A stretch of 64,000 bases of DNA from the NCBI RefSeq assembly GCF_021497945.1, contig NZ_CP046524.1, forward strand, positions 1,337,501-1,401,500, in the 5' to 3' direction. Both the position numbers and the translations under genes were made by a program. The notes under the pieces were generated by a model. The model saw only the letters and a program-made list of their open reading frames with translations. It did not search any database and had not been told where the DNA came from. Within the stretch, counting starts at the first letter, position 1. Each line of letters opens with the position of its first letter. This DNA comes from Streptococcus oralis. GTDB lineage: Bacteria > Bacillota > Bacilli > Lactobacillales > Streptococcaceae. Positions 18,319-26,739 of this stretch are shown piece by piece.

Positions 18319-18975
18319 TTATAACTTTTTAGCAGAGGTTCGAGCAATCTCCTCTACTTGGATACCTTGCGCTTCAAATTTCTCCTTCAGGAAGGTTAAA
18401 TCAATCGTCCCATCAATTTGAACTTCAATCACGACCTTACCATCCTTGCGAGGAATATTGACTGTGTGTGAAATATTCAGATTTTCTTCTACAATCAAGG
18501 TCACAATCTTGCCCAAAACCCCGACTTCATTTTCCGTAATAAACCGAACACGAATTCCTTCCTCGCCGTAGCCAGCGATTTCTAGAAAAGCTTGAAAAAC
18601 ATCACGATCTGTAATCACACCATAAACCTGTTGATTGTCCACAACTGGAAGAATACCGATCTTATTCTTTAACATGAGATAGGTCGCATCTTCTAGACTA
18701 GCATAACCTGAGACTGTTATGACATCCCGAATCATGACGTCTTTGACTTTGGTTTTATTCAGAAGATAATTCATCTCATAGATAGAAAGACTGGTTGCTT
18801 TAGACGGACTGGCCTCAGCAATGGTTCCTTCTGTTACAAGACCAACCAATTGATCATTTTCGATAACAGGCAAACGGTGCAAGCCTTGCTCGCGCATCAA
18901 ATCTGCTGCATGTGCTACAGTCGTATCTGGACTGATATAAACTACCTTGCGGGTCATAAAATCTTTAACTGCCAT
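18319..18975 (-). CDS. CBS domain protein with C-terminal ACT domain
   Basis: A 218-aa cytosolic protein with two CBS motifs (about residues 8-60 and 80-132), a Bateman module that binds adenosyl nucleotides. An ACT-like domain follows from about 140 (IRVRFITENEVGVLGKIVTLIVEE). It resembles the AcuB family; the acetoin role of B. subtilis AcuB is not established in streptococci. It is monocistronic. The ligand could be AMP, SAM or an amino acid; nothing nearby decides this. Confidence 0.82.
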   Translation of the reverse strand: MAVKDFMTRKVVYISPDTTVAHAADLMREQGLHRLPVIENDQLVGLVTEGTIAEASPSKATSLSIYEMNYLLNKTKVKDVMIRDVITVSGYASLEDATYLMLKNKIGILPVVDNQQVYGVITDRDVFQAFLEIAGYGEEGIRVRFITENEVGVLGKIVTLIVEENLNISHTVNIPRKDGKVVIEVQIDGTIDLTFLKEKFEAQGIQVEEIARTSAKKL

Positions 18976-19076
18976 GAGACTTCTCCTTCTTTATTGCTAC
19001 TATAATTATACACTTTCTTACAAAAACTATCAAACGCTTTCATCTCTTTTTCAAGATTTTGTAACATTCAATCACA

Positions 19077-19106
19077 AAAAAGAGAGAAACAGCCTTCTCT
19101 CTTAAA
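19077..19106 (-). terminator. Terminator of the lic-like/NCS1 operon
   Basis: Minus-strand stem AAGAGAGAA/TTCTCTCTT then TTTTTTG, after the stop of the distal transporter copy. Confidence 0.8.
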
Positions 19107-19107
19107 C

Positions 19108-20535
19108 TTAAATCGTAACGGAATCTCTATCCTTAATCATATAGCGTTTTAAAGAAGTTAAGCTAGCTAGCCAGTACAATAGACCACCAAAGATCGCAGT
19201 AAAGCCACTACCAGTTGTGAGCAGGAACATAGGACTCTGGATATGCTTTGTTATAGGGTTGTAAACAAATAGTACTGCAACTAACAAAGAAATGATTACA
19301 CAAGATAATCCTACCAGATTAAAGCCATTTGTAAACTCATAGGCGTCATGTCCTTCAAGGAAATAGGCTGAACGCAAATCGAGTTTTCGTTTTCTTAAGA
19401 TAAAATAGTCAACAACAATCATTCCGATAATGGGGCCTTGAATATAGGCAGCCAGCGAGATGAAGGAACCGAAGTATTCATCCACTCCTCCCCAGATGGT
19501 AAGTAGGCTCACATAAACCATAGCAATCCAAACCATTAGTTTATAACTTACTTTGGGCATCCCGCTTTTTACAATCATACAGTTCACGTATGATCCTGTA
19601 CCTTGGGTTCCAATATTGGCAAAGGCTACTAATAGTAAACTTAAAAGCGCAAAGGCTGGGGTGCTTAGAGTTGAAAGCATCGTCGTAGGGTCACTTTCAT
19701 AGACACCTGTTTTGACAAACATAGCCAAAGCCATCACTCCACCTGTCGCAGCAAAGAATGGCGCAACAACCCCGTATGACAAGGCTGTAGCCCAATAGCC
19801 ACTACGTTCTGATTTTGCCAAACGTGGTAAGACAAATGCTTGTGTAGACCAAGAAAAGGCTACGGCCACATTTCCTTCCCCTGACATCATAAAACGTTCA
19901 ATCGGTGTCAAATTTTCTTGGATGGCAGGTTGGACATTCATAATATCCCTAATCGGAACCGCAACAAAACAGATTCCAACGATGATTAGTCCAACAAATA
20001 ACAAGGCAACCACCAGAAAGCGATTAGTACCTTTAATCACCTCTGGGCCCCCAAGAGCAATCAGCGTTCCAAGGAGAACGCAGAGGGTGCCTAGAATCGG
20101 TGCCCATACTCCCTTGTCTAAACCAAGTCCAAAATTATTTGCCAAATGAATCATGGAGCTGGCAAAAAGATTGGCAGTAACGGCGTACCAACCAAAATTT
20201 GCCAGACTAATCACGGTTGATAGAACGGCCACCCCTTTTCTACCTAGAACGGCTCTCAACCAAATCCATAAATCAATTCCATATTTAACTGCAAACAAGA
20301 TTGGGAGACATTCGATAAAAACCCAGATAATGTTAAAGCTAAAAATATTTATCAACATTTGATTAAAGGTCAAATATTGAGCCACATAGGCTCCTTGGGT
20401 ATAACACCAAGTTGCGATGGCAAAACCACTTGTCGATAGGAAGAGATCCCAAAAAGAGTATTGGCGATCCTTGTTGGTCATGGGAACGATTCCCGTTATG
20501 GTCTCCTGTTGAATGAAGTCATTCATCTTGGACAT
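19108..20535 (-). CDS. NCS1-family transporter, copy 2 (distal)
   Basis: A 475-aa permease with about twelve membrane segments, belonging by overall pattern to the nucleobase:cation symporter-1 (cytosine permease/allantoin) family. The first helices (SFWDLFLSTSGFAIATWCYTQGAY) match the family start. It is nearly identical to copy 1 at 20668-22095; differences are scattered, with some clustering around residues 200-225 and near the C-terminus (PITKHIQSPMFL versus PVTAQIQSSIFL). Its upstream region carries a decayed copy of the small membrane-protein gene, so the duplication unit included both genes. The substrate is unknown; linkage to a choline-kinase fusion suggests an amino alcohol or related amine, as inference only. 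Confidence 0.8.
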   Translation of the reverse strand: MSKMNDFIQQETITGIVPMTNKDRQYSFWDLFLSTSGFAIATWCYTQGAYVAQYLTFNQMLINIFSFNIIWVFIECLPILFAVKYGIDLWIWLRAVLGRKGVAVLSTVISLANFGWYAVTANLFASSMIHLANNFGLGLDKGVWAPILGTLCVLLGTLIALGGPEVIKGTNRFLVVALLFVGLIIVGICFVAVPIRDIMNVQPAIQENLTPIERFMMSGEGNVAVAFSWSTQAFVLPRLAKSERSGYWATALSYGVVAPFFAATGGVMALAMFVKTGVYESDPTTMLSTLSTPAFALLSLLLVAFANIGTQGTGSYVNCMIVKSGMPKVSYKLMVWIAMVYVSLLTIWGGVDEYFGSFISLAAYIQGPIIGMIVVDYFILRKRKLDLRSAYFLEGHDAYEFTNGFNLVGLSCVIISLLVAVLFVYNPITKHIQSPMFLLTTGSGFTAIFGGLLYWLASLTSLKRYMIKDRDSVTI

Positions 20536-20536
20536 T

Positions 20537-20625
20537 TTATTGAATACCTCCTGTCATGGCTAGGATAATCAGAATATGATTGACTAGAATCATATCAATT
20601 ACTTATGTAAAATAAACTTTTAAGA
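20537..20625 (-). pseudogene. Remnant of a duplicated 61-aa membrane-protein gene
   Basis: The last 45 or so bases match the 3' end of the 61-aa gene at 22097-22282 (both end in LIILAMTGGIQ and TAA). Upstream the reading frame is still recognisable (VIDMILVNH against VIGLVLINL) but then meets an in-frame TAA and loses similarity. It is the scar of the tandem duplication. Confidence 0.7.
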
Positions 20626-20667
20626 AAGGGGAGATAAATACACATAGATTAAGGTTTTCATTTATCC

Positions 20668-22095
20668 TTAAATCGTAACGGAATCTCGATCCTTGATCAT
20701 ATAGCGTTTTAAAGGAGTTAAGCTAGCTAGCCAGTACAATAACCCACCAAAAATCGCAGTAAAGCCACTACCCGTTGTGACTAAAAAGATTGAACTTTGA
20801 ATTTGTGCAGTTACAGGGTTATAAACAAATAGTACCGCAACTAACAAGGAAATGATTACACAAGATAATCCTACCAGATTAAAGCCATTTGTAAACTCAT
20901 AAGCTTTATGTCCCTCAAGGAAATAGGCTGAACGCAAATCGAGTTTTCGTTTTCTCAAGATAAAGTAGTCGACAACGATCATACCAATAATTGGTCCCTG
21001 AATATAAGCGGCTAGTGAGATGAAGGAACCGAAGTACTCTTCCACTCCTCCCCAGATTGTAAGTAGGCTCACGTATACCATGGCAATCCAAACCATTAGT
21101 TTATAGCTCACTTTGGGCATCCCACTTTTTACAATCATACAGTTCACATAAGATCCTGTACCTTGGGTTCCAATATTGGCAAAGGCTACTAGTAGTAAAC
21201 TTAAAAGCGCAAAGGCTGGAGTGCTTAGAGTTGATAGCATGGTTGTTGGATCACTTTCATACACACCTGTTTTAACAAACATGGCCAAAGCCATCACTCC
21301 ACCTGTCGCAACGAAGAAGGGCGCAACAACTCCGTATGATAAGGCTGTAGCCCAATAGCCACTACGTTCTGATTTTGCCAAACGTGGCAAGACCAATGCT
21401 TGTGTAGACCAAGAGAAGGCAAAGGCTACATTTCCTTCTCCAGAAAGCATGAAGCGTTCTAATGGCGTCAAATCTCCTTGGGTAGCTGGTTGAATGTTCA
21501 TAATGTCAGTGATAGGCACAGCTACAAAACAGATTCCAACAATAATCAGACCGACAATCAACAGGGCGATTACCAAGAATCGATTGGTCCATTTGATCAC
21601 CTCTGGACCTCCAAGGGCAATCAGCGTTCCAAGGAGAACACAGAGAGTACCTAAAATCGGTGCCCATACTCCCTTGTCTAAACCAAGTCCAAAATTGTTT
21701 GCCAAATGGATCATAGAATTGGCAAAAAGATTGGCCGCAACGGCGTACCAGCCAAAGTTAGCCAAGCTAATAATGGTTGATAGCAAGGCCACCCCTTTTT
21801 TTCCTAGGACAGCCCTCAACCAAATCCACAAATCAATCCCATATTTAACCGCAAACAGAATTGGGAGACACTCAATAAAGACCCAAATAATATTAAAACT
21901 AAAAATATTAATCAACATTTGATTAAAGGTCAAATATTGAGCCACATAAGCTCCTTGGGTATAACACCAAGTTGCAATGGCAAAACCACTTGTCGACAGG
22001 AAGAGATCCCAGAAAGAATACTGACGATCCTTGTTGGTCATGGGAACAATTCCCGTTATTGTCTCCTGTTGAATAAAGTCATTCATCTTAGACAT
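20668..22095 (-). CDS. NCS1-family transporter, copy 1 (proximal)
   Basis: A 475-aa twelve-segment permease, the parental-position copy of the tandem pair. It follows the intact 61-aa membrane-protein gene by one base, a spacing that implies coupled translation. It shares more than nine tenths of its residues with copy 2 by eye. NCS1 members move nucleobases, allantoin, hydantoins, thiamine precursors or pyridoxine with Na+ or H+; nothing in the sequence fixes the substrate. The operon context with a cytidylyltransferase/choline-kinase fusion is unusual for NCS1. Confidence 0.82.
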   Translation of the reverse strand: MSKMNDFIQQETITGIVPMTNKDRQYSFWDLFLSTSGFAIATWCYTQGAYVAQYLTFNQMLINIFSFNIIWVFIECLPILFAVKYGIDLWIWLRAVLGKKGVALLSTIISLANFGWYAVAANLFANSMIHLANNFGLGLDKGVWAPILGTLCVLLGTLIALGGPEVIKWTNRFLVIALLIVGLIIVGICFVAVPITDIMNIQPATQGDLTPLERFMLSGEGNVAFAFSWSTQALVLPRLAKSERSGYWATALSYGVVAPFFVATGGVMALAMFVKTGVYESDPTTMLSTLSTPAFALLSLLLVAFANIGTQGTGSYVNCMIVKSGMPKVSYKLMVWIAMVYVSLLTIWGGVEEYFGSFISLAAYIQGPIIGMIVVDYFILRKRKLDLRSAYFLEGHKAYEFTNGFNLVGLSCVIISLLVAVLFVYNPVTAQIQSSIFLVTTGSGFTAIFGGLLYWLASLTPLKRYMIKDRDSVTI

Positions 22096-22096
22096 T

Positions 22097-22282
22097 TTAT
22101 TGAATACCTCCTGTCATGGCTAGGATAATCAGAATAAGGTTAATTAGAACTAAGCCAATGACTATAATAAAATCACTTTTTAGAAATGGCTGAGCAAACA
22201 CATAGTTTGGAGATTCCATTTCTTCTAGCCTTCTTTTCGTTTCATTTGCTACTAATTCTTCAATTTCTGATGTCGGTTTCAT
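22097..22282 (-). CDS. 61-aa single-span membrane protein
   Basis: A small protein with a charged soluble N-terminus (residues 1-35, rich in Glu, Arg and Lys) and one membrane helix at about 37-57 (FIIVIGLVLINLILIILAM). It lies two bases after the fusion gene and one base before the transporter gene. The tight packing suggests an accessory subunit, as for small partners of some symporters. I know no named family for it. A degraded duplicate precedes the second transporter copy. Confidence 0.7.
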   Translation of the reverse strand: MKPTSEIEELVANETKRRLEEMESPNYVFAQPFLKSDFIIVIGLVLINLILIILAMTGGIQ

Positions 22283-22283
22283 C

Positions 22284-24062
22284 TCAATTCTCCTCTAAAT
22301 ATAAATCTAATGCAAGTTTTCCATACTGCTTGGTATAACGATACCAGATATAAAGAAATTCACCTACTGGTTTTCCAACACTTTCTTGGAACAAGGCCCA
22401 CAAAAACCAATAATATGAAGTCACTGATACATAGGCAAAATAGTGACGTTTGGTTTTCTTGTCTGGAACTTCTTGTAGATAGATTTCAAGTACCTTTTCA
22501 GCTTCTTCTACTGTATAATTTGAACATCCAATAAAGGTCCCTAAATCTCCCGCTGGATCTCCCATACCAGAATATTCCCAATCAATCAAGCTCATTTCGC
22601 CAGCTTCATTCAACAAGAAATTTGGGCTATAAGAATCTCCGTGACAGAGAACCTTTTTCGCTTGATCTTCTTGTAAAAGCTTCTCGAGAACTGAGACATT
22701 CTGATCCAACTCTTCAAGTCCATCAAATTCAAAACGATTGCTGGCTTTTAATTTTTGTCTAAAATCATCAATTCCCTCAAATTGATCAAAAGAATGATCC
22801 GTTTTTTCTCCAGATTGGTGCAAGCGTCTCAAGAGCTCCATTGCTTTTGCTACATCATCCCAATTATCATAATCTAGTTGCTTGGCGTTAGGGATAAATT
22901 CTGAAATTTTCCAGCCCTCATCCTTGTTCATGGCAACAAAAGTACGGTCAATCTTCAATTTTGCAGCAATTTCCATGGAAGCCGCTTCACTAGCACGATC
23001 GATATAATTCTCCGTTCCTCTACCTGGATGACGGTAAACATATTTCTTTCCTAGGCAGTCAAATGAAAACGAAGTATTTGTTAAACCGTCTTTTAGAGGT
23101 TTGATATTGACAATATCTGAAGCTATACATCCTAATGTCTTACAGATATTATCAATGATTTCCGAATTAGTATTCACCAAATAGTGTTCATCAAACTGAC
23201 GCAACTCATCTAGTGAATCAAACTCCTTAACAATATCTGCTGAATAATGCCGAGCTTCCAAAGGAAGCTCCTTGACGTGACGACTATAATAATCTTCCCA
23301 TAGCTGTTCGCGATACGGTTCATGCTTAAATTCAGTTTCTAAAATATCTACGAACTTTTCACTAAATGCACGATCAAAATAAACGTGCCCCACCATAGCC
23401 CAAGTATTCGTCCCACCGATTTGAATATCGATAATCGTGTGATTGGAATCTTCCTTAGAGCAGTATTCGTCTGTGTCCCCTTCTGCAAATATAGTCGAAT
23501 AATAACCCCTGTAAATGTATCGTTCAAACGGATTTTCTACAAAATAATTATCCGAAGAGCAGATATAAGTGTTAGAAAGTTGATCTCTGACTAGCATGAG
23601 AGAAGAACAGTTGTTGTACTTGTAGTAATCATTATTCACAATGATTTTTACACCAAACTTCTCAGCAAGATAGAACATTTTTTCTTGCAGATATCCTACA
23701 ATAACTGTAATGTCCTCTATCCCAGCTTCTTGCAATTGCTTGATTTCTCTCTCAATCAAACGCTCACCTTTAACTTGAAGCAATCCTTTAGGTAGCTCAT
23801 AAGACAGAGGAGCAAAGCGGCTACTCATACCTGCTGCCATAATGATGGCATTCTTCACCTGATACGGAGCTAAAGCCTCCTCACCTAAGTCAGTTAAGTG
23901 ATTTCCTTCACTGATCCACTTCTTTTCTTTACATTCCTTGAGAAGATTATTCACCGTCCCCAAAGCGATGTCTAGCTGTTCAGCCAATTGTCTCTGCGTA
24001 AAGTTTTCGTCTTTGTAAGTCAATAAAAAACGTAAAAGTTTAAATTGTTTTTCTGATAGCAT
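22284..24062 (-). CDS. Winged-helix / nucleotidyltransferase / choline-kinase-like fusion
   Basis: A 592-aa three-part protein. Residues 1-65 form a winged helix-turn-helix (FTQRQLAEQLDIALGTVNNLL). Residues 72-300 are a LicC-like nucleotidyltransferase with the signature AIIMAAGMSSRFAPLS and the LPKGLL lysine. Residues 310-590 are a choline/ethanolamine-kinase (LicA, APH-like) domain with the Brenner motif HGDSYSPNFLL and IDWEYSGMGDPAGDLG. In pneumococcus LicA and LicC are separate enzymes that activate choline to CDP-choline for teichoic acids. Here both activities appear fused, with a putative DNA-binding head. Substrate could be choline, ethanolamine or another amino alcohol. It heads an operon with a strong promoter. 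Confidence 0.85.
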   Translation of the reverse strand: MLSEKQFKLLRFLLTYKDENFTQRQLAEQLDIALGTVNNLLKECKEKKWISEGNHLTDLGEEALAPYQVKNAIIMAAGMSSRFAPLSYELPKGLLQVKGERLIEREIKQLQEAGIEDITVIVGYLQEKMFYLAEKFGVKIIVNNDYYKYNNCSSLMLVRDQLSNTYICSSDNYFVENPFERYIYRGYYSTIFAEGDTDEYCSKEDSNHTIIDIQIGGTNTWAMVGHVYFDRAFSEKFVDILETEFKHEPYREQLWEDYYSRHVKELPLEARHYSADIVKEFDSLDELRQFDEHYLVNTNSEIIDNICKTLGCIASDIVNIKPLKDGLTNTSFSFDCLGKKYVYRHPGRGTENYIDRASEAASMEIAAKLKIDRTFVAMNKDEGWKISEFIPNAKQLDYDNWDDVAKAMELLRRLHQSGEKTDHSFDQFEGIDDFRQKLKASNRFEFDGLEELDQNVSVLEKLLQEDQAKKVLCHGDSYSPNFLLNEAGEMSLIDWEYSGMGDPAGDLGTFIGCSNYTVEEAEKVLEIYLQEVPDKKTKRHYFAYVSVTSYYWFLWALFQESVGKPVGEFLYIWYRYTKQYGKLALDLYLEEN

Positions 24063-24077
24063 ATCTTCAGCCTCTTT

Positions 24078-24115
24078 TGTTCAATATTTTTATTTATTTA
24101 ATTATATGATGAACA
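24078..24115. promoter_or_regulatory. Candidate operator at the fusion-gene promoter
   Basis: Arms TGTTCA (24078-24083) and TGAACA (24110-24115) form an inverted repeat with a long AT-rich spacer; the outer arm lies in the promoter spacer. A chance pairing is quite possible. Confidence 0.3.
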
Positions 24116-24129
24116 CATGCTTTTGTCAA
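24101..24129 (-). promoter_or_regulatory. Promoter of the lic-like/NCS1 operon
   Basis: Minus-strand consensus -35 TTGACA (24124-24129), 17-bp spacer and -10 TATAAT (24101-24106), about 39 bases before the fusion gene start. Confidence 0.85.
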
Positions 24130-24191
24130 GTTAAATTCTATATCAAGAAAACGGGTGCTCAAATCAGGTCCATCAAAATAGTGACAAAACG

Positions 24192-24310
24192 AAGAAAGAG
24201 CCCCAAATTTGGAGCTCTTCAAATTCATCTATAAAACAATCCACTGGATTGGATGATTGCTTGCGCAATCTCCATCTGCAACCTAAACTAGTCTCCCAGA
24301 CTAGTTTAGC
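24192..24310 (-). terminator. Two terminator-like hairpins after livF
   Basis: On the minus strand livF is followed by a CTAAACTAGTCT/AGACTAGTTTAG hairpin, then near 24197-24222 by GAGCTCC-AAATT-TGGGGCTC with a T-rich tail. The second is the better intrinsic terminator. Confidence 0.6.
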
Positions 24311-25016
24311 CACCTAGATATGCTTTTCTGACTTCTTCTGATGAGGCGAGTTCTTTTCCTGTTCCTGATAGGACAATCTTTCCTGTTTCAAGGACATAAC
24401 CACGGTCAGAGATAGCGAGGGCCTTGTTAGCGTTCTGTTCAATTAGAAGAACTGTTGTTCCTTGCTTCTGAATATCTTGAATGATATCAAAAATTTCTTG
24501 TATAAAGATAGGGGCAAGTCCCATTGACGGCTCATCCAAGAGGAGGAGCTTAGGTGTAGACATGAGAGCGCGTCCCATAGCCAGCATCTGCTGTTCACCG
24601 CCTGAAAGAGTTGCCGCATCTTGGTTTTTGCGTTCTTCCAGACGAGGGAAACGTGAAAAGACTTTTTTCAAGTTGGCTTGATTTTCTTCACGATTTTTCT
24701 TTAAAAAAGCTCCCATTTCTAAGTTTTCCATAACAGTCAATCCTGGGAAAACATGACGTCCCTCAGGAACTTGTGAAAGCCCACCTGCCACGATTTTTTG
24801 CGCAGGTAACTTTTGAATTTCTTTTCCTAAAAACTGAATTTTACCAGCGCTTGGACGAACCAAACCTGAAAGGGTACGAAGAATGGTTGTTTTACCAGCA
24901 CCATTGGCACCAATCAAGGAAACAACTTCACCTTCATTAACCTCGAAACTTACATCACGAACTGCTTGGATCATACCGTAATGCACAGAGAGGTTTTCAA
25001 CTTTTAACATAGACAT
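24306..25016 (-). CDS. livF: Branched-chain amino-acid ABC transporter ATPase LivF
   Basis: A 236-aa LivF-type ATPase. Walker A GANGAGKTT, signature LSGGEQQMLAMGRALM, Walker B LLLLDEPSMGLAP. The MGLAP variant after Walker B is characteristic of LivF. It is the last gene of livJHMGF and shares one base with livG. The complex imports leucine, isoleucine and valine. Confidence 0.95.
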   Translation of the reverse strand: MSMLKVENLSVHYGMIQAVRDVSFEVNEGEVVSLIGANGAGKTTILRTLSGLVRPSAGKIQFLGKEIQKLPAQKIVAGGLSQVPEGRHVFPGLTVMENLEMGAFLKKNREENQANLKKVFSRFPRLEERKNQDAATLSGGEQQMLAMGRALMSTPKLLLLDEPSMGLAPIFIQEIFDIIQDIQKQGTTVLLIEQNANKALAISDRGYVLETGKIVLSGTGKELASSEEVRKAYLGG

Positions 25017-25780
25017 TAGGCTTCACCTCCTAGATAAGCTTCGATAACACGTTTATTCGTCTTAATTTCGTCAGGGGTTCCCTGAGCAATCAAACGACCA
25101 TATTCAAGAACATAGATACGCTCAGTGACTTCCATAACCAAATTCATGTCGTGTTCTATGAGCATGATGGTAATTTTAAATTCATCTTTGATACGGCGGA
25201 TCAATTCTGTCAATTCAGCTGTTTCTTGTGGATTCATCCCAGCTGCAGGTTCATCCAAAAAGAGGATCTTAGGTTCTGTTGCTAGAGCACGAACGATTTC
25301 TAATCGACGTTGTTGACCATAGGCCAGATTTTTAGCAAGTGTATCTGCATCGCCATCCAAATCAAAGATTTTCAGCAAGTCCAACGCTTTACTTTTTAAT
25401 TCTTCCTCATTCTTATAGAAAGCAGGCAAGCGTAGAAAGCTCGCGAGGACATGTTGTTTATGATGATTTCCAAAAGCGATGAGAACATTGTCTAAAACTG
25501 TCAGATCCTTGAACAAACGAATATTTTGGAAAGTACGACTGAGTCCAAGTGAAGCAATCTTATAGGGAGTTTTCCCATTTAGGAGGTGACCATCTAGTGT
25601 CACAGTACCTTCGCTTGGTTCATAAACACCGGTCAAGAGATTGAAAAGGGTTGTTTTACCAGCCCCGTTTGGTCCAATCAAACCAACCAATTCTCCCTCG
25701 TTCAATTCAAGAGTGACATCTCCAACAGCTGTTAGACCGCCAAAATGTTTGTTTAACTGTTTAACTTCAAGTAATGCCAT
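25016..25780 (-). CDS. livG: Branched-chain amino-acid ABC transporter ATPase LivG
   Basis: A 254-aa LivG-type ATPase. Walker A GPNGAGKTT, LivG-type SLGLSRTFQNIRLF segment, signature YGQQRRLEIVRALA, Walker B ILFLDEPAAGMNP. It pairs with LivF as a heterodimer on the LivH/LivM channel. It overlaps both neighbours by one base. Confidence 0.95.
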   Translation of the reverse strand: MALLEVKQLNKHFGGLTAVGDVTLELNEGELVGLIGPNGAGKTTLFNLLTGVYEPSEGTVTLDGHLLNGKTPYKIASLGLSRTFQNIRLFKDLTVLDNVLIAFGNHHKQHVLASFLRLPAFYKNEEELKSKALDLLKIFDLDGDADTLAKNLAYGQQRRLEIVRALATEPKILFLDEPAAGMNPQETAELTELIRRIKDEFKITIMLIEHDMNLVMEVTERIYVLEYGRLIAQGTPDEIKTNKRVIEAYLGGEA

Positions 25781-26736
25781 TAGTTTTGTCCCTCCTTCTT
25801 CGATTTTTTAAAGAAACGTGATAGACTCAATTCCCATGTCCCAAGAAGTCCACCTGGTCTGAAAATCATGACCAATACAAGAGCCAAAGCGTAGATGATC
25901 ATACGTACGCTTGCTACATCCTGAAGGAGCATATTTAAAATTCCTAAAACAATCGCTGAAACGATGGTACCAGTAATCGATCCAAGTCCACCAAATACAA
26001 CGATAATCAACACATTGATGGAATTAATAAAGGTGTAATCTTTTGGAACAACAGATCCGATAAAACCAGCCTGAAGTGAACCAGCAATACTTGCTGTAAT
26101 AGCTCCAAAGACAAAAGCGATAATCTTGATCTTTGTAGTGTTTACCCCAACGGACTCTGCAGCAATCTCATCCTCACGCACAGATAGAGTAGAGCGTCCG
26201 ATTGGACTACGTAGGAAGTTGAGGGTTGCAATAGTTGTGATAATTACAAAAAGATAAACCATTTGCCAGTTGGTAAAGTTTGGAATACCTAAGATACCAG
26301 CAGCACCGTTGGTCAAACTTCCACCATTAATGATAAAGATACGAATGATTTCTGAAACACCTAGTGTCGCAACAGCCAGGTAGTCACCCTTTAAACGTAG
26401 TGTTGGAATTCCAACGAGCAAAGCGACTGCACCAGAAATCAAGGCACCCAAGACCATTGCTCCAAAGAAGGCACCATAGGTTGGTGATTTTGAGCCAATA
26501 ATCGCTGCTGCATAAGCTCCAATCGCCATAAAACCTGCATGTCCGAGTGAGAATTGTCCTGAAAAACCGACAATTAAGTTCAAACCTACTGCAAGGATGA
26601 TATTAATCCCAATTTGTTCTAAAATTTGAACATGGAATAGATTGAGAACACCGGCAGAAACCAGTACACTGATCAGCCCATAACCTGCTAACAGAAGGAA
26701 TAACCAGAGAATATTTACTTTAAGATTTGTCTTCAT
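25780..26736 (-). CDS. livM: Branched-chain amino-acid ABC transporter permease LivM
   Basis: A 318-aa permease with about nine to ten membrane segments. It includes the family stretch GLNLIVGFSGQFSLGHAGFMAIGAY and the coupling helix region SVREDEIAAESVGV. It forms the channel with LivH. It starts three bases after livH and shares one base with livG. Confidence 0.94.
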   Translation of the reverse strand: MKTNLKVNILWLFLLLAGYGLISVLVSAGVLNLFHVQILEQIGINIILAVGLNLIVGFSGQFSLGHAGFMAIGAYAAAIIGSKSPTYGAFFGAMVLGALISGAVALLVGIPTLRLKGDYLAVATLGVSEIIRIFIINGGSLTNGAAGILGIPNFTNWQMVYLFVIITTIATLNFLRSPIGRSTLSVREDEIAAESVGVNTTKIKIIAFVFGAITASIAGSLQAGFIGSVVPKDYTFINSINVLIIVVFGGLGSITGTIVSAIVLGILNMLLQDVASVRMIIYALALVLVMIFRPGGLLGTWELSLSRFFKKSKKEGQN

Positions 26737-26739
26737 TGT

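Noticed and set aside
19108..22095. Choline transporter LicB
   Set aside because: LicB is a drug/metabolite-type transporter; these 475-aa proteins look like NCS1. A choline role is only inferred from context.
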